A stretch of DNA of 64,000 bases, taken from Micavibrio_C sp046294845. Lineage in GTDB: Bacteria > Pseudomonadota > Alphaproteobacteria > Micavibrionales > Micavibrionaceae. Positions 1-9,950 of this stretch are shown here, piece by piece. The position numbers and the translations under genes were made by a program. Below the pieces are notes generated by a model. The model was not told where the DNA came from. It was given only the letters and a program-made list of their open reading frames with translations, and did not search any database. Where the stretch lies: positions 1,922,001-1,986,000 of the forward strand of contig JBKBNU010000001.1 of the NCBI GenBank assembly GCA_046294845.1. Reading direction: 5' to 3'. Each line of letters starts with the position of its first letter. Within the stretch, counting starts at the first letter, position 1.

Positions 1-339
1 GAATATGCCCAGACCGCCAGGCAACGCGGTCTGAAGGTTGTTATTGCCGGCGCCGGTGGGGCGGCACACTTGCCGGGCATGGTCGCAAGCCTGACCCCTT
101 TGCCCGTCTTGGGGGTGCCAATTGAAAGCAAAATGCTTAAAGGGCTGGATAGCCTTTTATCGATTGTTCAAATGCCCGCCGGCATTCCTGTTGGAACACT
201 GGCCATCGGTCAGGCAGGCGCCAAAAATGCGGCGCTGATGGCTGTATCCATTCTCTCGCTCTCGGACAGCTCTTTGGCCACACAGCTCGATGAATTCAGA
301 CGCACCCAGACAGAAGCTGTCGCGGACACCCCGCAATGA
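1..339 (+). CDS. purE: PurE, N5-carboxyaminoimidazole ribonucleotide mutase (3' part)
   Basis: Catalyses the rearrangement of N5-CAIR to CAIR in de novo purine synthesis, in the cytoplasm. The frame is open from base 1, so the 5' end lies outside the window. The remaining 112 residues contain the class I PurE core: AGAGGAAHLPGM near the start of the visible part, then PVLGVP, GLDSLLSIVQMP and GIPVGTLAIG followed by AGAKNAAL. The stop overlaps the purK start by four bases (ATGA), so the two are almost certainly co-transcribed and translationally coupled. Identification is secure; only the length is truncated by the window. Confidence 0.95.
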   Translation, partial: EYAQTARQRGLKVVIAGAGGAAHLPGMVASLTPLPVLGVPIESKMLKGLDSLLSIVQMPAGIPVGTLAIGQAGAKNAALMAVSILSLSDSSLATQLDEFRRTQTEAVADTPQ

Positions 340-1406
340 AGGTCGAAAGTAAAACCATCGGCATTTTGGGCGGCGGACAATTAGGCCGCATGAGCGTTCT
401 GGCGGCCGCCCGCTTGGGTATGAAATGCCATATCTATTGCCCCGAAATTGATAGCCCCGCCTCTCAGGTTGCAGCGCTGACCATCAATGGCGACTATGAT
501 GACAAAAAGAAACTGGCCGAGTTTGCCGCCGGTGTAGATGTCATTTCTTATGAGTTTGAAAATATTCCCGTTGAGGCCGTGCGCTATTTGCAAAAGCTCA
601 AACCTGTATTCCCTGATGATCGTCTGCTGGAGATTGCCCAGCACAGACCCACCGAGAAAAAGTTCCTGAATGATATTGGCATATCGACAGCGCGCTGGGG
701 TGTGGCCCAAAAAGCATCCGATATTGATACTGTTATGGCCGATATGAAGGTTGCCCATTGCATCCTGAAAACAACACGTTTTGGTTACGATGGCAAAGGA
801 CAGATGAAATTTGTCCATGGCGATAACGCCAAGGAGGCCTGGAAGAAGCTCGGCGGGCAGGAACTGATCGTTGAAGAGATGCTGGACTTTGCCTGCGAGA
901 TTTCAACGATTATCGCTCGTGACAAGCTGGGACAAACGGCGATCTATGGCCCCGTGCTGAATGAGCATCGCAATCATATTCTGGCCAAAAGCACCGTCCC
1001 CGCCCCCATCCCCGAAGAAATGGGTGAAAAGGCCCGCGCCATTACGCGTCTGCTGGCTGATGCCGTTGATCTGGTGGGAGTACTGGCGCTTGAGATGTTT
1101 ATCACGCGTGATGGCCATTTACTCGCGAATGAAATAGCCCCCCGCACCCATAATTCCGGTCACTGGACCATTGATGCCTGCGCCGTATCACAGTTTGAGC
1201 AACACGTCAGAACAATAGCGGGAATGCCCGTGGGAACCCCCGCCCGCCATTCCGATGCCGTTATGTTTAACCTGATCGGGATGGACGCCCACAGACCCCA
1301 TCAATGGCTTGAAAAGAAGAACGCCTGCCTCCATCTTTATGGTAAAGACGAGATCAAGGAAGGCCGTAAAATGGGACACGTCACCATTCTGGCGGATAAA
1401 CCATAG
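336..1406 (+). CDS. purK: PurK, N5-carboxyaminoimidazole ribonucleotide synthase
   Basis: ATP-grasp enzyme that carboxylates AIR with bicarbonate to N5-CAIR, the substrate of PurE just upstream. The 356 residues match the usual length. The N-terminus has the dinucleotide-like GILGGGQLGRM loop, followed by the ATP-grasp region (KTTRFGYDGKGQ near residue 150, EEMLDFACEIS near 185) and the metal/substrate motif NEIAPRTHNSGHWTIDAC near residue 270. The start overlaps the purE stop (ATGA). Gene order purE-purK is the common bacterial arrangement. No anomalies. Confidence 0.96.
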   Translation: MKVESKTIGILGGGQLGRMSVLAAARLGMKCHIYCPEIDSPASQVAALTINGDYDDKKKLAEFAAGVDVISYEFENIPVEAVRYLQKLKPVFPDDRLLEIAQHRPTEKKFLNDIGISTARWGVAQKASDIDTVMADMKVAHCILKTTRFGYDGKGQMKFVHGDNAKEAWKKLGGQELIVEEMLDFACEISTIIARDKLGQTAIYGPVLNEHRNHILAKSTVPAPIPEEMGEKARAITRLLADAVDLVGVLALEMFITRDGHLLANEIAPRTHNSGHWTIDACAVSQFEQHVRTIAGMPVGTPARHSDAVMFNLIGMDAHRPHQWLEKKNACLHLYGKDEIKEGRKMGHVTILADKP

Positions 1407-1488
1407 ATAGACCTTTGAATACTTTACCCAATCCTTGGTGAATGCTAGCTTCTGTGTGGTTAATGACAAAGAAAGAACAAACCGCCAA

Positions 1489-2028
1489 ATGAAGTCTGTC
1501 ATATTTTTTTCAGCTTTTTGCCTGTCGCTGGGACTGCCGCAAATAGCCAACGCGAATGCAGAAAAATTCCTGACCGAAGAAAGCGTGATGGCGGTTCTTC
1601 AGCAATCCGCCACGGCTCCTACACTGGAATTTGCCGATTACGAGGCTTTTGTCCGCAACACAACACACAAAACCTATGTTGGTAAAATGAATGTGACCGT
1701 AACCCGCGATGGTGAAACAAAACCGTCTTCCTCTCAAACCCATGGTTATAACGAAATCATCAACGGCACACGCCATGCTTATGATAGCGTACAGAATGCC
1801 TATATCGAGCAATCCGTCCACGAAATCAAACTGACCCCTGATGCTCAAAAGGCGACGGTCGTCCACGATCTTCTGGTGGAGGACCAGCGCATGAATCCCG
1901 AAGATGTTGACGCTGCCCCGATCATGAGTGATTCATACACCAAATGTCAGGATGATTTCATTTTTACGCCCGGCATAGGACCTCAAATTATCAGGTCGGA
2001 TTGCACCATGAACGTAACCTTCAAATAG
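1489..2028 (+). CDS. Secreted protein of unknown function
   Basis: I do not recognise this 179-residue protein. The frame is open to 1435, but the ATG at 1489 gives a clean Sec signal peptide (K-S-V then a hydrophobic stretch IFFSAFCLSLGL, with cleavage plausible after ANA), so I prefer that start. The mature part is rich in polar residues and Thr/Val-containing beta-like segments and has two cysteines near the C-terminus (KCQDDF and SDCTM) that could form a periplasmic disulfide. It lies between purK and fumC with no obvious functional tie to either. Confidence 0.65.
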   Translation: MKSVIFFSAFCLSLGLPQIANANAEKFLTEESVMAVLQQSATAPTLEFADYEAFVRNTTHKTYVGKMNVTVTRDGETKPSSSQTHGYNEIINGTRHAYDSVQNAYIEQSVHEIKLTPDAQKATVVHDLLVEDQRMNPEDVDAAPIMSDSYTKCQDDFIFTPGIGPQIIRSDCTMNVTFK

Positions 2029-2119
2029 ACAAAACGTTTTTTAAAAATAGACTTTGGGACCATAAAAGGGAAAATATATGACCGCTACTTCCTTGCGCAC
2101 AACCACTACAGGACACGCC

Positions 2120-3517
2120 ATGTCAGACGAATACCGTACAGAAACAGATTCCTTCGGTGAAATTCAGGTTCCCGCCGACAGTTACTGGGGTGCCCAGACG
2201 CAGCGCAGCCTGCAAAACTTTAAAATCGGCGAAGAGCGTATGCCCAAGCCGCTGGTGCGGGCTTTGGGTATCCAGAAGAAAGCTTCTGCCCTCGCCAACA
2301 TGGATCTCAAGGCTCTTGATCTCAAAATTGGGCAGGCCATCGTGCAAGCGGCTGATGAAATTCTGGACGGTACACTGGCCGACCAATTCCCGCTGGTGGT
2401 ATGGCAGACAGGTTCCGGTACGCAAACCAATATGAATGCCAACGAAGTGATTTCAAACCGCGCAATCGAAATCATGGGCGGCACACGCGGCAGCAAAAGC
2501 CCCGTACATCCGAATGACCACGTCAATATGGGCCAATCATCAAACGATAGCTTCCCGACGGTCATGCACATTGCCACCGCCGAGCAAATTCATCATGAAC
2601 TGATCCCTGCGCTTGAGCATTTGCATTCAGCATTGGCGGATAAATCAGAAGCATTCATGGATATCGTCAAAATTGGCCGTACCCACCTGCAAGATGCTAC
2701 GCCTATTACGCTGGGTCAGGAATTCTCGGGCTATGCCAAGCAGATTGAATTCGGCATCGCCCGCATGAAAACCGTTATGCCCCGGCTGATGCAACTGGCA
2801 CAGGGCGGCACAGCCGTAGGCACAGGCATCAACTGCAAGACAGGCTTTGCCGATAAATTTGCCGGATATGTTGCCCAGATCACCGACCTCCCCTTCGTAA
2901 GCGCCGAGAATAAGTTCGAAGCTCTGGCCTCTCACGATACGATGGTCGAGGTTTCTGGCAGCCTCAACGTTCTCGCAACATCCCTGATGAAAATCGCCAA
3001 CGATATCCGCTTGCTTGGCTCAGGGCCACGTTGCGGTATCGGGGAAATCAGCCTGCCCGAAAATGAACCGGGCTCATCGATTATGCCGGGCAAGGTTAAC
3101 CCGACACAATCCGAAGCCATGACCATGGTTTGCGCCCAGGTGATGGGCAACCATGTCAGCGTAACGGTTGCGGGCAGCAACGGCCATTTTGAACTGAACG
3201 TATTCAAACCCGTGATCATTTTTAACGTGCTTCAATCCATCCGTTTGCTGGCCGATGCCTGCAACAGCTTTACCGATAACTGCGTTGTCGGTATTGAGCC
3301 CAATACAGACCGCATTAACAAACTGCTTTACGAAAGCCTGATGCTGGTAACAGCTCTCAATCCGTATATAGGCTATGACAATGCCGCCAAAATTGCCAAG
3401 AAGGCCCATGCCGAAGGCACCACATTGAAGGAAGCCGGTATGGCTTTGGGCCTGCTCACAGAAGCCCAATTCGATGAATGGGTTAAACCCGAAGATATGA
3501 TTAAAACCAAAGACTGA
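2120..3517 (+). CDS. fumC: Class II fumarate hydratase FumC
   Basis: Interconverts fumarate and L-malate in the TCA cycle; an iron-independent homotetramer of the aspartase/fumarase superfamily. About 465 residues, the family length. It begins YRTETDSFGEIQVPADSYWGAQ as class II fumarases do, and has TGSGTQTNMN near residue 100, GRTHLQDATPITLGQE near 185 and the signature GSSIMPGKVNPTQ near 315. I prefer the ATG at 2120 (AGGA six bases upstream), which gives the usual N-terminus; an in-frame ATG at 2078 with AAGGG upstream would add 14 residues. The RHH gene follows after seven bases, suggesting an operon. Confidence 0.95.
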   Translation: MSDEYRTETDSFGEIQVPADSYWGAQTQRSLQNFKIGEERMPKPLVRALGIQKKASALANMDLKALDLKIGQAIVQAADEILDGTLADQFPLVVWQTGSGTQTNMNANEVISNRAIEIMGGTRGSKSPVHPNDHVNMGQSSNDSFPTVMHIATAEQIHHELIPALEHLHSALADKSEAFMDIVKIGRTHLQDATPITLGQEFSGYAKQIEFGIARMKTVMPRLMQLAQGGTAVGTGINCKTGFADKFAGYVAQITDLPFVSAENKFEALASHDTMVEVSGSLNVLATSLMKIANDIRLLGSGPRCGIGEISLPENEPGSSIMPGKVNPTQSEAMTMVCAQVMGNHVSVTVAGSNGHFELNVFKPVIIFNVLQSIRLLADACNSFTDNCVVGIEPNTDRINKLLYESLMLVTALNPYIGYDNAAKIAKKAHAEGTTLKEAGMALGLLTEAQFDEWVKPEDMIKTKD

Positions 3518-3524
3518 TTATAAA

Positions 3525-3773
3525 ATGAAAAAACGCTCAATCAAAATCTCAGGCCATTCCACCAGCATTAGTCTGGAAGAACCGTTCTGGATTGTTCTTA
3601 AGCAACTGGCCGATGAGCAGGAAACTTCACTCAACGCCCTTGTTGAGCAAGTCGACAAGGAAAGAAGTGAGGACAACCTCTCAAGTGCCTTGCGCCTTTA
3701 CGTTCTATCCGAGTTGCAAAAGCGCCTCTTTGCGCTTACTGATCCATCAGGTTTTGAATTAGACCTTGAATAG
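3525..3773 (+). CDS. Ribbon-helix-helix domain protein
   Basis: An 82-residue protein with the layout of the RHH_4-type small DNA-binding family: an N-terminal beta strand (RSIKISGHSTSISLEE), then two helices (PFWIVLKQLADEQETSLNALVEQVDKE and NLSSALRLYVLSELQKRL). Such proteins are common beside fumC in alphaproteobacteria; the target is unknown. It starts seven bases after fumC. Its last 38 bases overlap the 3' end of the convergent AsmA gene, so both C-terminal tails are encoded on opposite strands of the same DNA. Confidence 0.75.
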   Translation: MKKRSIKISGHSTSISLEEPFWIVLKQLADEQETSLNALVEQVDKERSEDNLSSALRLYVLSELQKRLFALTDPSGFELDLE

Positions 3774-6700
3774 GATCTGCTTCCGCTCCTGATGACTCAG
3801 GTGTTTCCGGAGCAGCTTGCTCACGGGGAACATCATTGGTTGCCCCTGACCCCTGCGCATTATCCTGCACTGGTACTGTTTGAGTCTTTGGCGCCAATTG
3901 CTGCTGGATTATATTCTGCAATAAATCTCTTGGCTTTATAGTCTCTGTGGCTGGCGCTTCCCCTGTGGATAACGGATCTTGTCCATCCGGAGCCGTCGTG
4001 GTCGTGCCTGTCGGCGATCCCATAGCCCCTGAAGTGTCCCCACCCAGAGACTTGATCAGTGCATCACCAATTGCCTTCTTAATCTGCCCACCGACATAAC
4101 TTTCCAGTGCACTTTTGCCTACGGCCTTACCAGGATTATCAAGCGGTCCCCTGAAACTGACCTTCAAGGGCGGCGCATCGGCAGGCTCTACCAACATAAC
4201 GGTATTCTCGAGATCCATCGTCCAAAGAGCGAGATTAACTTTACCTGTTGTGTTAACAGTAGCCTCCGGCCCCACCATCTGGAATTTGTCAAAATTGATG
4301 ACACCCTCATTGATGGAAAACTGTCCTTCCATGATATCGAAAGATGTTTGCCCACCAGCCATAGATGTATCCAAAAGCGCCACAACGTTTTCTGTCATGC
4401 TGCTTGATGGCTGCGCCAGAGTTCTTGAAACGCGGGCAAGATCAAAACCTTCGAATACTAATGACTGTCCAGCCGTTTGACCTTTACCCTGCAGACTGAA
4501 AATCATGGCTGCCGGACTAACGCCTTTGGCCTCTACATTGGCATCAAAATCAATCACACCCTTGGTCTTGACAAGGCGTGCGCCACTAAAAGAAGAAACA
4601 AAGGATTCAAGCGAGACCTGCTTAAACCCCACACCCCCTGAAACTACAACAGGATCACGGCTTGCGACAGGTGCCGTGGCTATCAAATGCGCCATCATAG
4701 AGCCGCCATAGACATCACCCGTTATACGGGGAATATCCATCACTGCATTTTCAAGCTTTCCCTGAATGACAGCGTTCTCCAATTGCCAATTTTGCCATGA
4801 CAATTTATTGGCCGAAAGCTTGATATCCGCATCATAGCGACGCATCCAGTCAACATTCAGGGCATTACGGGACCAACGCACATTGTCATTTGCTGCAACT
4901 TTTGTAGAACCTTTATTGCCCTTCTCTACACCCAGAAGATCACTCAGCGCCAAGTCTTTGGCAATAATATCCGCATTCAGTCTGGGTTTTGTGGCGCTGG
5001 CATCAAATGACACCTGCCCCGTAATCACGGAAGGCCCTATAGTGGCCTGAAAATCTTTAAAGGCGTAAGCCTTATCCTGACGGTTAATGCTGGCATAAAC
5101 ATCAAGATTTTTACTGATGGCCACACTGCTTTTAAAGTCAGGATTAAAAATCCGTGCCAATTCCACAAAACTCGGGTGACGCAGCCTAAAGGTTAAATCA
5201 CCTATTTGAGGAACATTCATCAGGTCGGTTACAGTACCTGATGTTTCCAATGTTCCTTTAAGCGCTTTTGCGTTTGCTACAAACGCCAAATTATCCGCCT
5301 GCCCCTTAAACTCGGCAAGAATCTCGGATGCTCCCATATTACGCGGCACGCTTTTTGTATCCACTTTCAAAAGCTGCAATGTCTTTTCTGTATCGACAAG
5401 CTTGCCTTGCATGGTCAGGTCCACATCATTCAAAGCCGTAATATCTCCAACGCTTCCTGCCAGAGACAATTTATCACCCAAGGACGAAGTTAACCCTGCC
5501 GACTGGATATTCAGCGCCTTACCTGTTAATTGGGCTGTCAGATGAACCTGATCATAAACCTTCCCCTGCACTGTCAAAGAAGAAACCGAGAAATTGGCAT
5601 CAAGATCCATCGGCAAGCTCAATTTTTTTGCCAGATCGGCAATAGCGGCTTTCTTGTTTTGCTGATCCGGCGCTGTCTCTACAGCATTCTTTTCAGCAGG
5701 CTTCAGCCTCTTCATCCAATCATCATAATCAAGCACAGACGAGGACGCGGAAATTTTTAAAAGATCACGTTGCCCCTGTCCGCGCCTGCTATATTTACCA
5801 TCTAAAGAAATATCGGTTGCGAGAGCCGAGACCTTTACATTTTTGAATTCCGCCTCACGAGGAGTAATAGAAAAATTGAACTTCGAAGAAGCCGATGACG
5901 TCAAAACCCCACCCAGGCTTTTAATCGTTTTCTCATCAAAAAAAGCCTTCATCAGGCCCGCAGGCACAGCAGAGGAAAATGTGCCCTCCAGCGTGAGCTT
6001 TGGGTCAGACCATATCATGCTGCCGGTTTCTGCTTTTGATGACGACACCGGCGTCAGTGTATAAACCAATTCCGTCTTGCCTTGACCGGCTGTAACAGCT
6101 GCCAACTTACCGGAAACAGATTTCTCACCCAGCTGTACCGAGAAGGAAACATCCGAAAGATCGGCAGCCTTGTATGTCAATTTCTTGGCTTGTACGTCCA
6201 GAGCCAAGGCGATACCCGAAGGAACACTGATATTATCAGGCAGGAATGTTTTGGATTTTTCCTTGGCAACAGGAACAAAACTCTCAAGCGCAAAACCTTC
6301 TTGTGTTTTCAGCGACACTTCAATACCCACAGGCTTGCCGCCAGCCTTACTGATATTCTTTACCAGCATTTGGCCCTGCCCCTGCATCTTGCCCAAAGAG
6401 ACAGACATATTTTTATATTCGATACTATCAGCCTGATAGGTCAGCAATCCGCTAGCCTGCGCTGGCCCATTAAAGGCAGCCCCCATGGATGCGGCACTCT
6501 TATTCATCAGTTGCAACAAATTAGATGATTTGGCTGTCAATTCACCCTGAAGCTCCGGCGCGGATTGAAAATCGCCTACTCCCGAATATGACAGGAAAAT
6601 TTGACCGTCTGCTGTCTGCAAGGTTAACTGCAGGGGAATTGCGGCTTTATCGGCTGCAATCTTTCCTGATTTAAAAACAACATCAAAGTTTTTTCCTGCA

Positions 6701-7314
6701 TAAGCTGTTTTGCCGGATACAGTGAAAGGACCAAAAAGACTGTCGGCCTTGATATCTAGGTTAATATCCGAAATCTCTGTTTTGCTTTTCTTTTTTAAAT
6801 CAGTATATGAGATACGTCCCTTAATAACTCTTACATCATTCAAGCTGACAGCATTACCAAGCGCAGAAGCAAGATCGCCTTTTGGCTCTGCCGGAACGGC
6901 TTTACCCAAAGCAATTTTTTCCTCAAGCGCTTTTGTCATCCATAAGAGCTTGCCATCCTCCTGTTTGGTCAGATTGAATGATGGCTCATGCAGTTCGATA
7001 TGCCTGATAACGATCTTCTTCTCAAGCAACGGCAGCGGTTCAACTGTTATTGTAACCTTTTGCAAAGACACCAGAGGAGATACATCCGCATTCTCCGGCA
7101 TACTGACGCTGAGCTTTTCCAGCTTCAACCTTGGCGACGGAACCAAAGCAAATTCGATGGGGCCATCGAGCTTGTAATCATGGCCCGTCAGGTCATGCAG
7201 CCTGCCAATAATCTCCGGCTTATATTTATTCCAGTCAATAAAGCCGGGACCGAGGATCAAACCACCTACGGACAGTACCAAAAGCAAAAAAACAATCGAA
7301 ATGATCTTTTTCAC
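3736..7314 (-). CDS. AsmA-family envelope protein (1192 aa)
   Basis: A very large AsmA/TamB-superfamily protein, inner-membrane anchored and periplasmic; such proteins are linked to outer-membrane assembly and lipid transport between membranes. It has one N-terminal transmembrane anchor (residues about 4-24), then the AsmA N-terminal pattern (GPGFIDWNKYKPEII, the LTGHDYKLDGPI segment, LKLEKLSVSMPENA). A long beta-rich region follows, with repeated short amphipathic strands, and an AsmA_2-like segment near residues 850-1040 (DIMEGQFSINEGVINFDKFQMVGPE). The C-terminal 120 residues are low-complexity, rich in Gln, Pro, Thr and Ser. It is flanked by convergent and divergent genes, so likely monocistronic. 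Confidence 0.85.
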   Translation of the reverse strand: MKKIISIVFLLLVLSVGGLILGPGFIDWNKYKPEIIGRLHDLTGHDYKLDGPIEFALVPSPRLKLEKLSVSMPENADVSPLVSLQKVTITVEPLPLLEKKIVIRHIELHEPSFNLTKQEDGKLLWMTKALEEKIALGKAVPAEPKGDLASALGNAVSLNDVRVIKGRISYTDLKKKSKTEISDINLDIKADSLFGPFTVSGKTAYAGKNFDVVFKSGKIAADKAAIPLQLTLQTADGQIFLSYSGVGDFQSAPELQGELTAKSSNLLQLMNKSAASMGAAFNGPAQASGLLTYQADSIEYKNMSVSLGKMQGQGQMLVKNISKAGGKPVGIEVSLKTQEGFALESFVPVAKEKSKTFLPDNISVPSGIALALDVQAKKLTYKAADLSDVSFSVQLGEKSVSGKLAAVTAGQGKTELVYTLTPVSSSKAETGSMIWSDPKLTLEGTFSSAVPAGLMKAFFDEKTIKSLGGVLTSSASSKFNFSITPREAEFKNVKVSALATDISLDGKYSRRGQGQRDLLKISASSSVLDYDDWMKRLKPAEKNAVETAPDQQNKKAAIADLAKKLSLPMDLDANFSVSSLTVQGKVYDQVHLTAQLTGKALNIQSAGLTSSLGDKLSLAGSVGDITALNDVDLTMQGKLVDTEKTLQLLKVDTKSVPRNMGASEILAEFKGQADNLAFVANAKALKGTLETSGTVTDLMNVPQIGDLTFRLRHPSFVELARIFNPDFKSSVAISKNLDVYASINRQDKAYAFKDFQATIGPSVITGQVSFDASATKPRLNADIIAKDLALSDLLGVEKGNKGSTKVAANDNVRWSRNALNVDWMRRYDADIKLSANKLSWQNWQLENAVIQGKLENAVMDIPRITGDVYGGSMMAHLIATAPVASRDPVVVSGGVGFKQVSLESFVSSFSGARLVKTKGVIDFDANVEAKGVSPAAMIFSLQGKGQTAGQSLVFEGFDLARVSRTLAQPSSSMTENVVALLDTSMAGGQTSFDIMEGQFSINEGVINFDKFQMVGPEATVNTTGKVNLALWTMDLENTVMLVEPADAPPLKVSFRGPLDNPGKAVGKSALESYVGGQIKKAIGDALIKSLGGDTSGAMGSPTGTTTTAPDGQDPLSTGEAPATETIKPRDLLQNIIQQQLAPKTQTVPVQDNAQGSGATNDVPREQAAPETPESSGAEADPIQGLIQNLMDQ

Positions 7315-7443
7315 GGAAAAAGCCTCACAGCTACGCTCACAAGGGAAAATAAAAATTCTGTACTACTTATATACGTCAGTGTGGCTTAACTATGAAGGGG
7401 ATGAGGCCAAAATATCCCAATATCATTGGGATAAAGCCTGTTT

Positions 7444-7977
7444 TCAGGACAACTCATACCGCTTGCGGAAATCCTCAACCGCCTGAAGGAAGGTCTCCAT
7501 CGCAGGCAACACCTGATTTTCCAGACTCTTTTTCTGAACGGCCGGCAGGGAATCATGGATTTGCTGGTAAAAAGCATTCAGAAGCGGCGACAGCTCCTCG
7601 ACATCAACAGATTTTCTTGCCAAAACCTTATTGGAGTTAGACAGACGCTTCATGAGCATCTGAACAAGAGCCCTGACAGTCGGATCGCTCTTATTGAGTT
7701 TTTCCTGCAAAACTTCCCGTGTGATGGTAATCAGATTGCAGTCCGTTGTTGCCTGCACCGAGGCTGTACGGGTGGTGTCACTGACCAAGGCCATTTCACC
7801 GACAATCTGGCCCGGCCCCATGCGGGCAAGTTCGACACGCTTGCCGCCATTCTCCGTGAAAACCACCACTTCACCGGACTGGATCAGGAAAGCAGAAACC
7901 CCCATTTCCCCCTGATAGATGATAGTTTCACCTTTGGTAAAAGCCCGCCGCTCGAGAACGCCTGTGTCCGTCATCAA
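7444..7977 (-). CDS. Cyclic nucleotide-binding domain protein without DNA-binding domain
   Basis: A 177-residue protein with one CRP-like cNMP-binding domain (residues about 8-115). The phosphate-binding cassette is recognisable as GEMALVSDTTRTASV near residue 60, retaining the Glu and Arg used to hold cyclic nucleotide. The C-terminal third is helical and charged and has no helix-turn-helix, so it is not a CRP/FNR regulator; it may be a regulatory subunit or a stand-alone sensor. It ends the phaA-phaB strand run, starting six bases beyond the phaB stop, so it is probably in the same transcript. Confidence 0.75.
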   Translation of the reverse strand: MMTDTGVLERRAFTKGETIIYQGEMGVSAFLIQSGEVVVFTENGGKRVELARMGPGQIVGEMALVSDTTRTASVQATTDCNLITITREVLQEKLNKSDPTVRALVQMLMKRLSNSNKVLARKSVDVEELSPLLNAFYQQIHDSLPAVQKKSLENQVLPAMETFLQAVEDFRKRYELS

Positions 7978-7983
7978 TCAGCC

Positions 7984-8706
7984 TTAGACCATATGCTGGC
8001 CGCCATTGGCGGATAATGTTGAACCGGTGATATAGCTGGCCTTTTCAGAGGCCAGAAAGACAACAGCATCAGCAATTTCTTCCGGTGTGCCCAAACGGCC
8101 AACAGGGATTTGCTTGACGATCGAATCCAGAATTTCCGGTTTCATTTTGCCTGTCATTTCTGTTCTGATGTAACCGGGGCAAACCGCATTGACAGTAATA
8201 CCTTTGGCCGCACTTTCCATGGCAAGCGCCTTGGTAAAACCCAGCATACCTGCTTTGGCAGCGGAATAGTTTGTCTGGCCGAACTGGCCCTTCTGGCCGT
8301 TGACCGAACTGATATTGATGATGCGACCAAAGCCGCGTTCGCGCATGCCATTTATCACCGAACGGCACATATAAAAACAGGACGCCAGATTGGTATCGAT
8401 CACATCGTGCCATGCGTCCGGTGTCATTTTATGCAGCATGCCGTCATTGGTTTTGCCGGCATTGTTCACCAGAACACTGATCGGTCCCAATTCCTGTTCA
8501 ATCTTGGCACACACATCCTGACAAGCGGTGAAGTCGCTGACATCAGCCTTATAAATCGCGGCCCCTGTCTGGGCTGCGCATTGCCGGGCGGCTTCTTCGT
8601 TACCATGATAGATCGCTGCGACCTTGTATCCTTCACGGACAAAGGCCGCCGTAATATCATGGCCAATTCCTCTGGTTCCCCCTGTAATCACCGCTACTTT
8701 AGTCAT
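7984..8706 (-). CDS. phaB: Acetoacetyl-CoA reductase PhaB
   Basis: NADPH-dependent SDR that reduces acetoacetyl-CoA to (R)-3-hydroxybutyryl-CoA for polyhydroxybutyrate synthesis. 240 residues, the family length. The Rossmann glycine motif is GGTRGIG near residue 9, the NNAG motif lies near 88, and the catalytic Ser/Tyr/Lys fit SSVNGQKGQFGQTNYSAAKAG near 138-157. NVCPGYIRTEMT-like text (VCPGYIRTEM) and the C-terminal GSTLSANGGQHM are typical of PhaB. I chose the second of two tandem ATGs. It lies directly downstream of phaA, which supplies its substrate. Confidence 0.92.
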   Translation of the reverse strand: MTKVAVITGGTRGIGHDITAAFVREGYKVAAIYHGNEEAARQCAAQTGAAIYKADVSDFTACQDVCAKIEQELGPISVLVNNAGKTNDGMLHKMTPDAWHDVIDTNLASCFYMCRSVINGMRERGFGRIINISSVNGQKGQFGQTNYSAAKAGMLGFTKALAMESAAKGITVNAVCPGYIRTEMTGKMKPEILDSIVKQIPVGRLGTPEEIADAVVFLASEKASYITGSTLSANGGQHMV

Positions 8707-8741
8707 CAATATCCCTTCCTATAAAATTTCTCAAAAATAAA

Positions 8742-9950
8742 TCAGGCAACCGCTTTCAAATCCATCGAGCGATCACGCTCAACGCACATCGCAATACCCA
8801 TACCGCCGCCAATACACAAGGTTGCCAGACCCTTGGAAACATCGCGGCGCGCCATTTCATGCAACAGAGTTACAAGAACGCGCGTACCCGAAGCCCCGAT
8901 CGGATGGCCGAGGGCAATCGCCCCGCCATTCACATTGACCTTGGACGCATCAAGCCCGAGCTCTTTCATCACACAGCAAGCCTGCGCCGCAAAGGCTTCG
9001 TTTGATTCAACCAGATCGAGGTCTTTCACGCTCCAGCCCGCTTTTTCAAGCGCCTTTTGAGAGGCAGGAACAGGCCCCGTCCCCATGATCGCCGGATCAA
9101 CACCGGCGGTTGCCCATGAACGAATGGTTGCCAGCACTTTTAATCCGCGCTTTTGGGCTTCGCTGGCGCGCATCAGCACAACTGCCGCTGCACCATCATT
9201 GATGCCGGACGCATTTGCTGCTGTAACAGTGCCATCGGGTTTAAAGGCAGGGCGCAATTTGGCCAATCCCTCGGCTGTTACACCTGCACGCGGGAATTCA
9301 TCATTCTCGAAAACAATTTCTTCTTTTTTGCTTTTGATTTTTACCGGCACAATTTCGGATTTGAATTTGCCATCGCCGATAGCCTTCTCTGCCTTTTGCT
9401 GGGAAGAGGCCGCGAACTGGTCCTGATCCTGACGGGTGATCTGATAGCGTTCGGCAACGTTTTCTGCCGTAATGCCCATGTGATAGCCATTGAACGCATC
9501 CCACAGGCCGTCCTTGATCATCGTATCAATGAAATCGGCATTACCCATTTTTGTTCCGTTGCGCAGATGCAGGCAGTGCGGGGAGAGGCTCATATTTTCC
9601 TGACCACCAGCAACTACCACTTTTGCATCATCATTGGCTATCGCTTGCAAGCCGAGCGCAACCGTACGCAAACCCGAACCACAAACCTGATTGATGGTCA
9701 TGGCTGTTCTGTCTTGCGGAATACCGGCAAGCATCGCCGCCTGGCGTGCAGGATTTTGCCCCTGCCCTGTTGTCAGAACCTGACCCATGATCACTTCGTC
9801 AACGTCATCACCTTTGATGCCGGCATCCTGCATCACGCTTTGGATGACTGTCGCCCCCAATTCATGCGCAGGCACATTTGCAAGCGCCCCGTTAAAGGAA
9901 CCGATCGCTGTACGTTTGGCAGCAACAATCACAATAGGATCTTGGGTCAT
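8742..9950 (-). CDS. phaA: Acetyl-CoA acetyltransferase PhaA (beta-ketothiolase)
   Basis: Condenses two acetyl-CoA to acetoacetyl-CoA, first step of PHB synthesis (reversible, also used in degradation). 402 residues. The nucleophilic cysteine is in NQVCGSGLR near residue 90, the catalytic His in ALGHPIGASG near 355, and the second cysteine in TLCIGGGMG near 385; NEAFAAQA near 325 completes the thiolase pattern. It precedes phaB on the same strand with a 35-base gap, an operon arrangement shared by many PHB producers. Confidence 0.94.
   Translation of the reverse strand: MTQDPIVIVAAKRTAIGSFNGALANVPAHELGATVIQSVMQDAGIKGDDVDEVIMGQVLTTGQGQNPARQAAMLAGIPQDRTAMTINQVCGSGLRTVALGLQAIANDDAKVVVAGGQENMSLSPHCLHLRNGTKMGNADFIDTMIKDGLWDAFNGYHMGITAENVAERYQITRQDQDQFAASSQQKAEKAIGDGKFKSEIVPVKIKSKKEEIVFENDEFPRAGVTAEGLAKLRPAFKPDGTVTAANASGINDGAAAVVLMRASEAQKRGLKVLATIRSWATAGVDPAIMGTGPVPASQKALEKAGWSVKDLDLVESNEAFAAQACCVMKELGLDASKVNVNGGAIALGHPIGASGTRVLVTLLHEMARRDVSKGLATLCIGGGMGIAMCVERDRSMDLKAVA

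Noticed and set aside
381..818. Minus-strand frame of 145 codons inside purK
   Set aside because: Shadow of purK; no motif and no supporting context.
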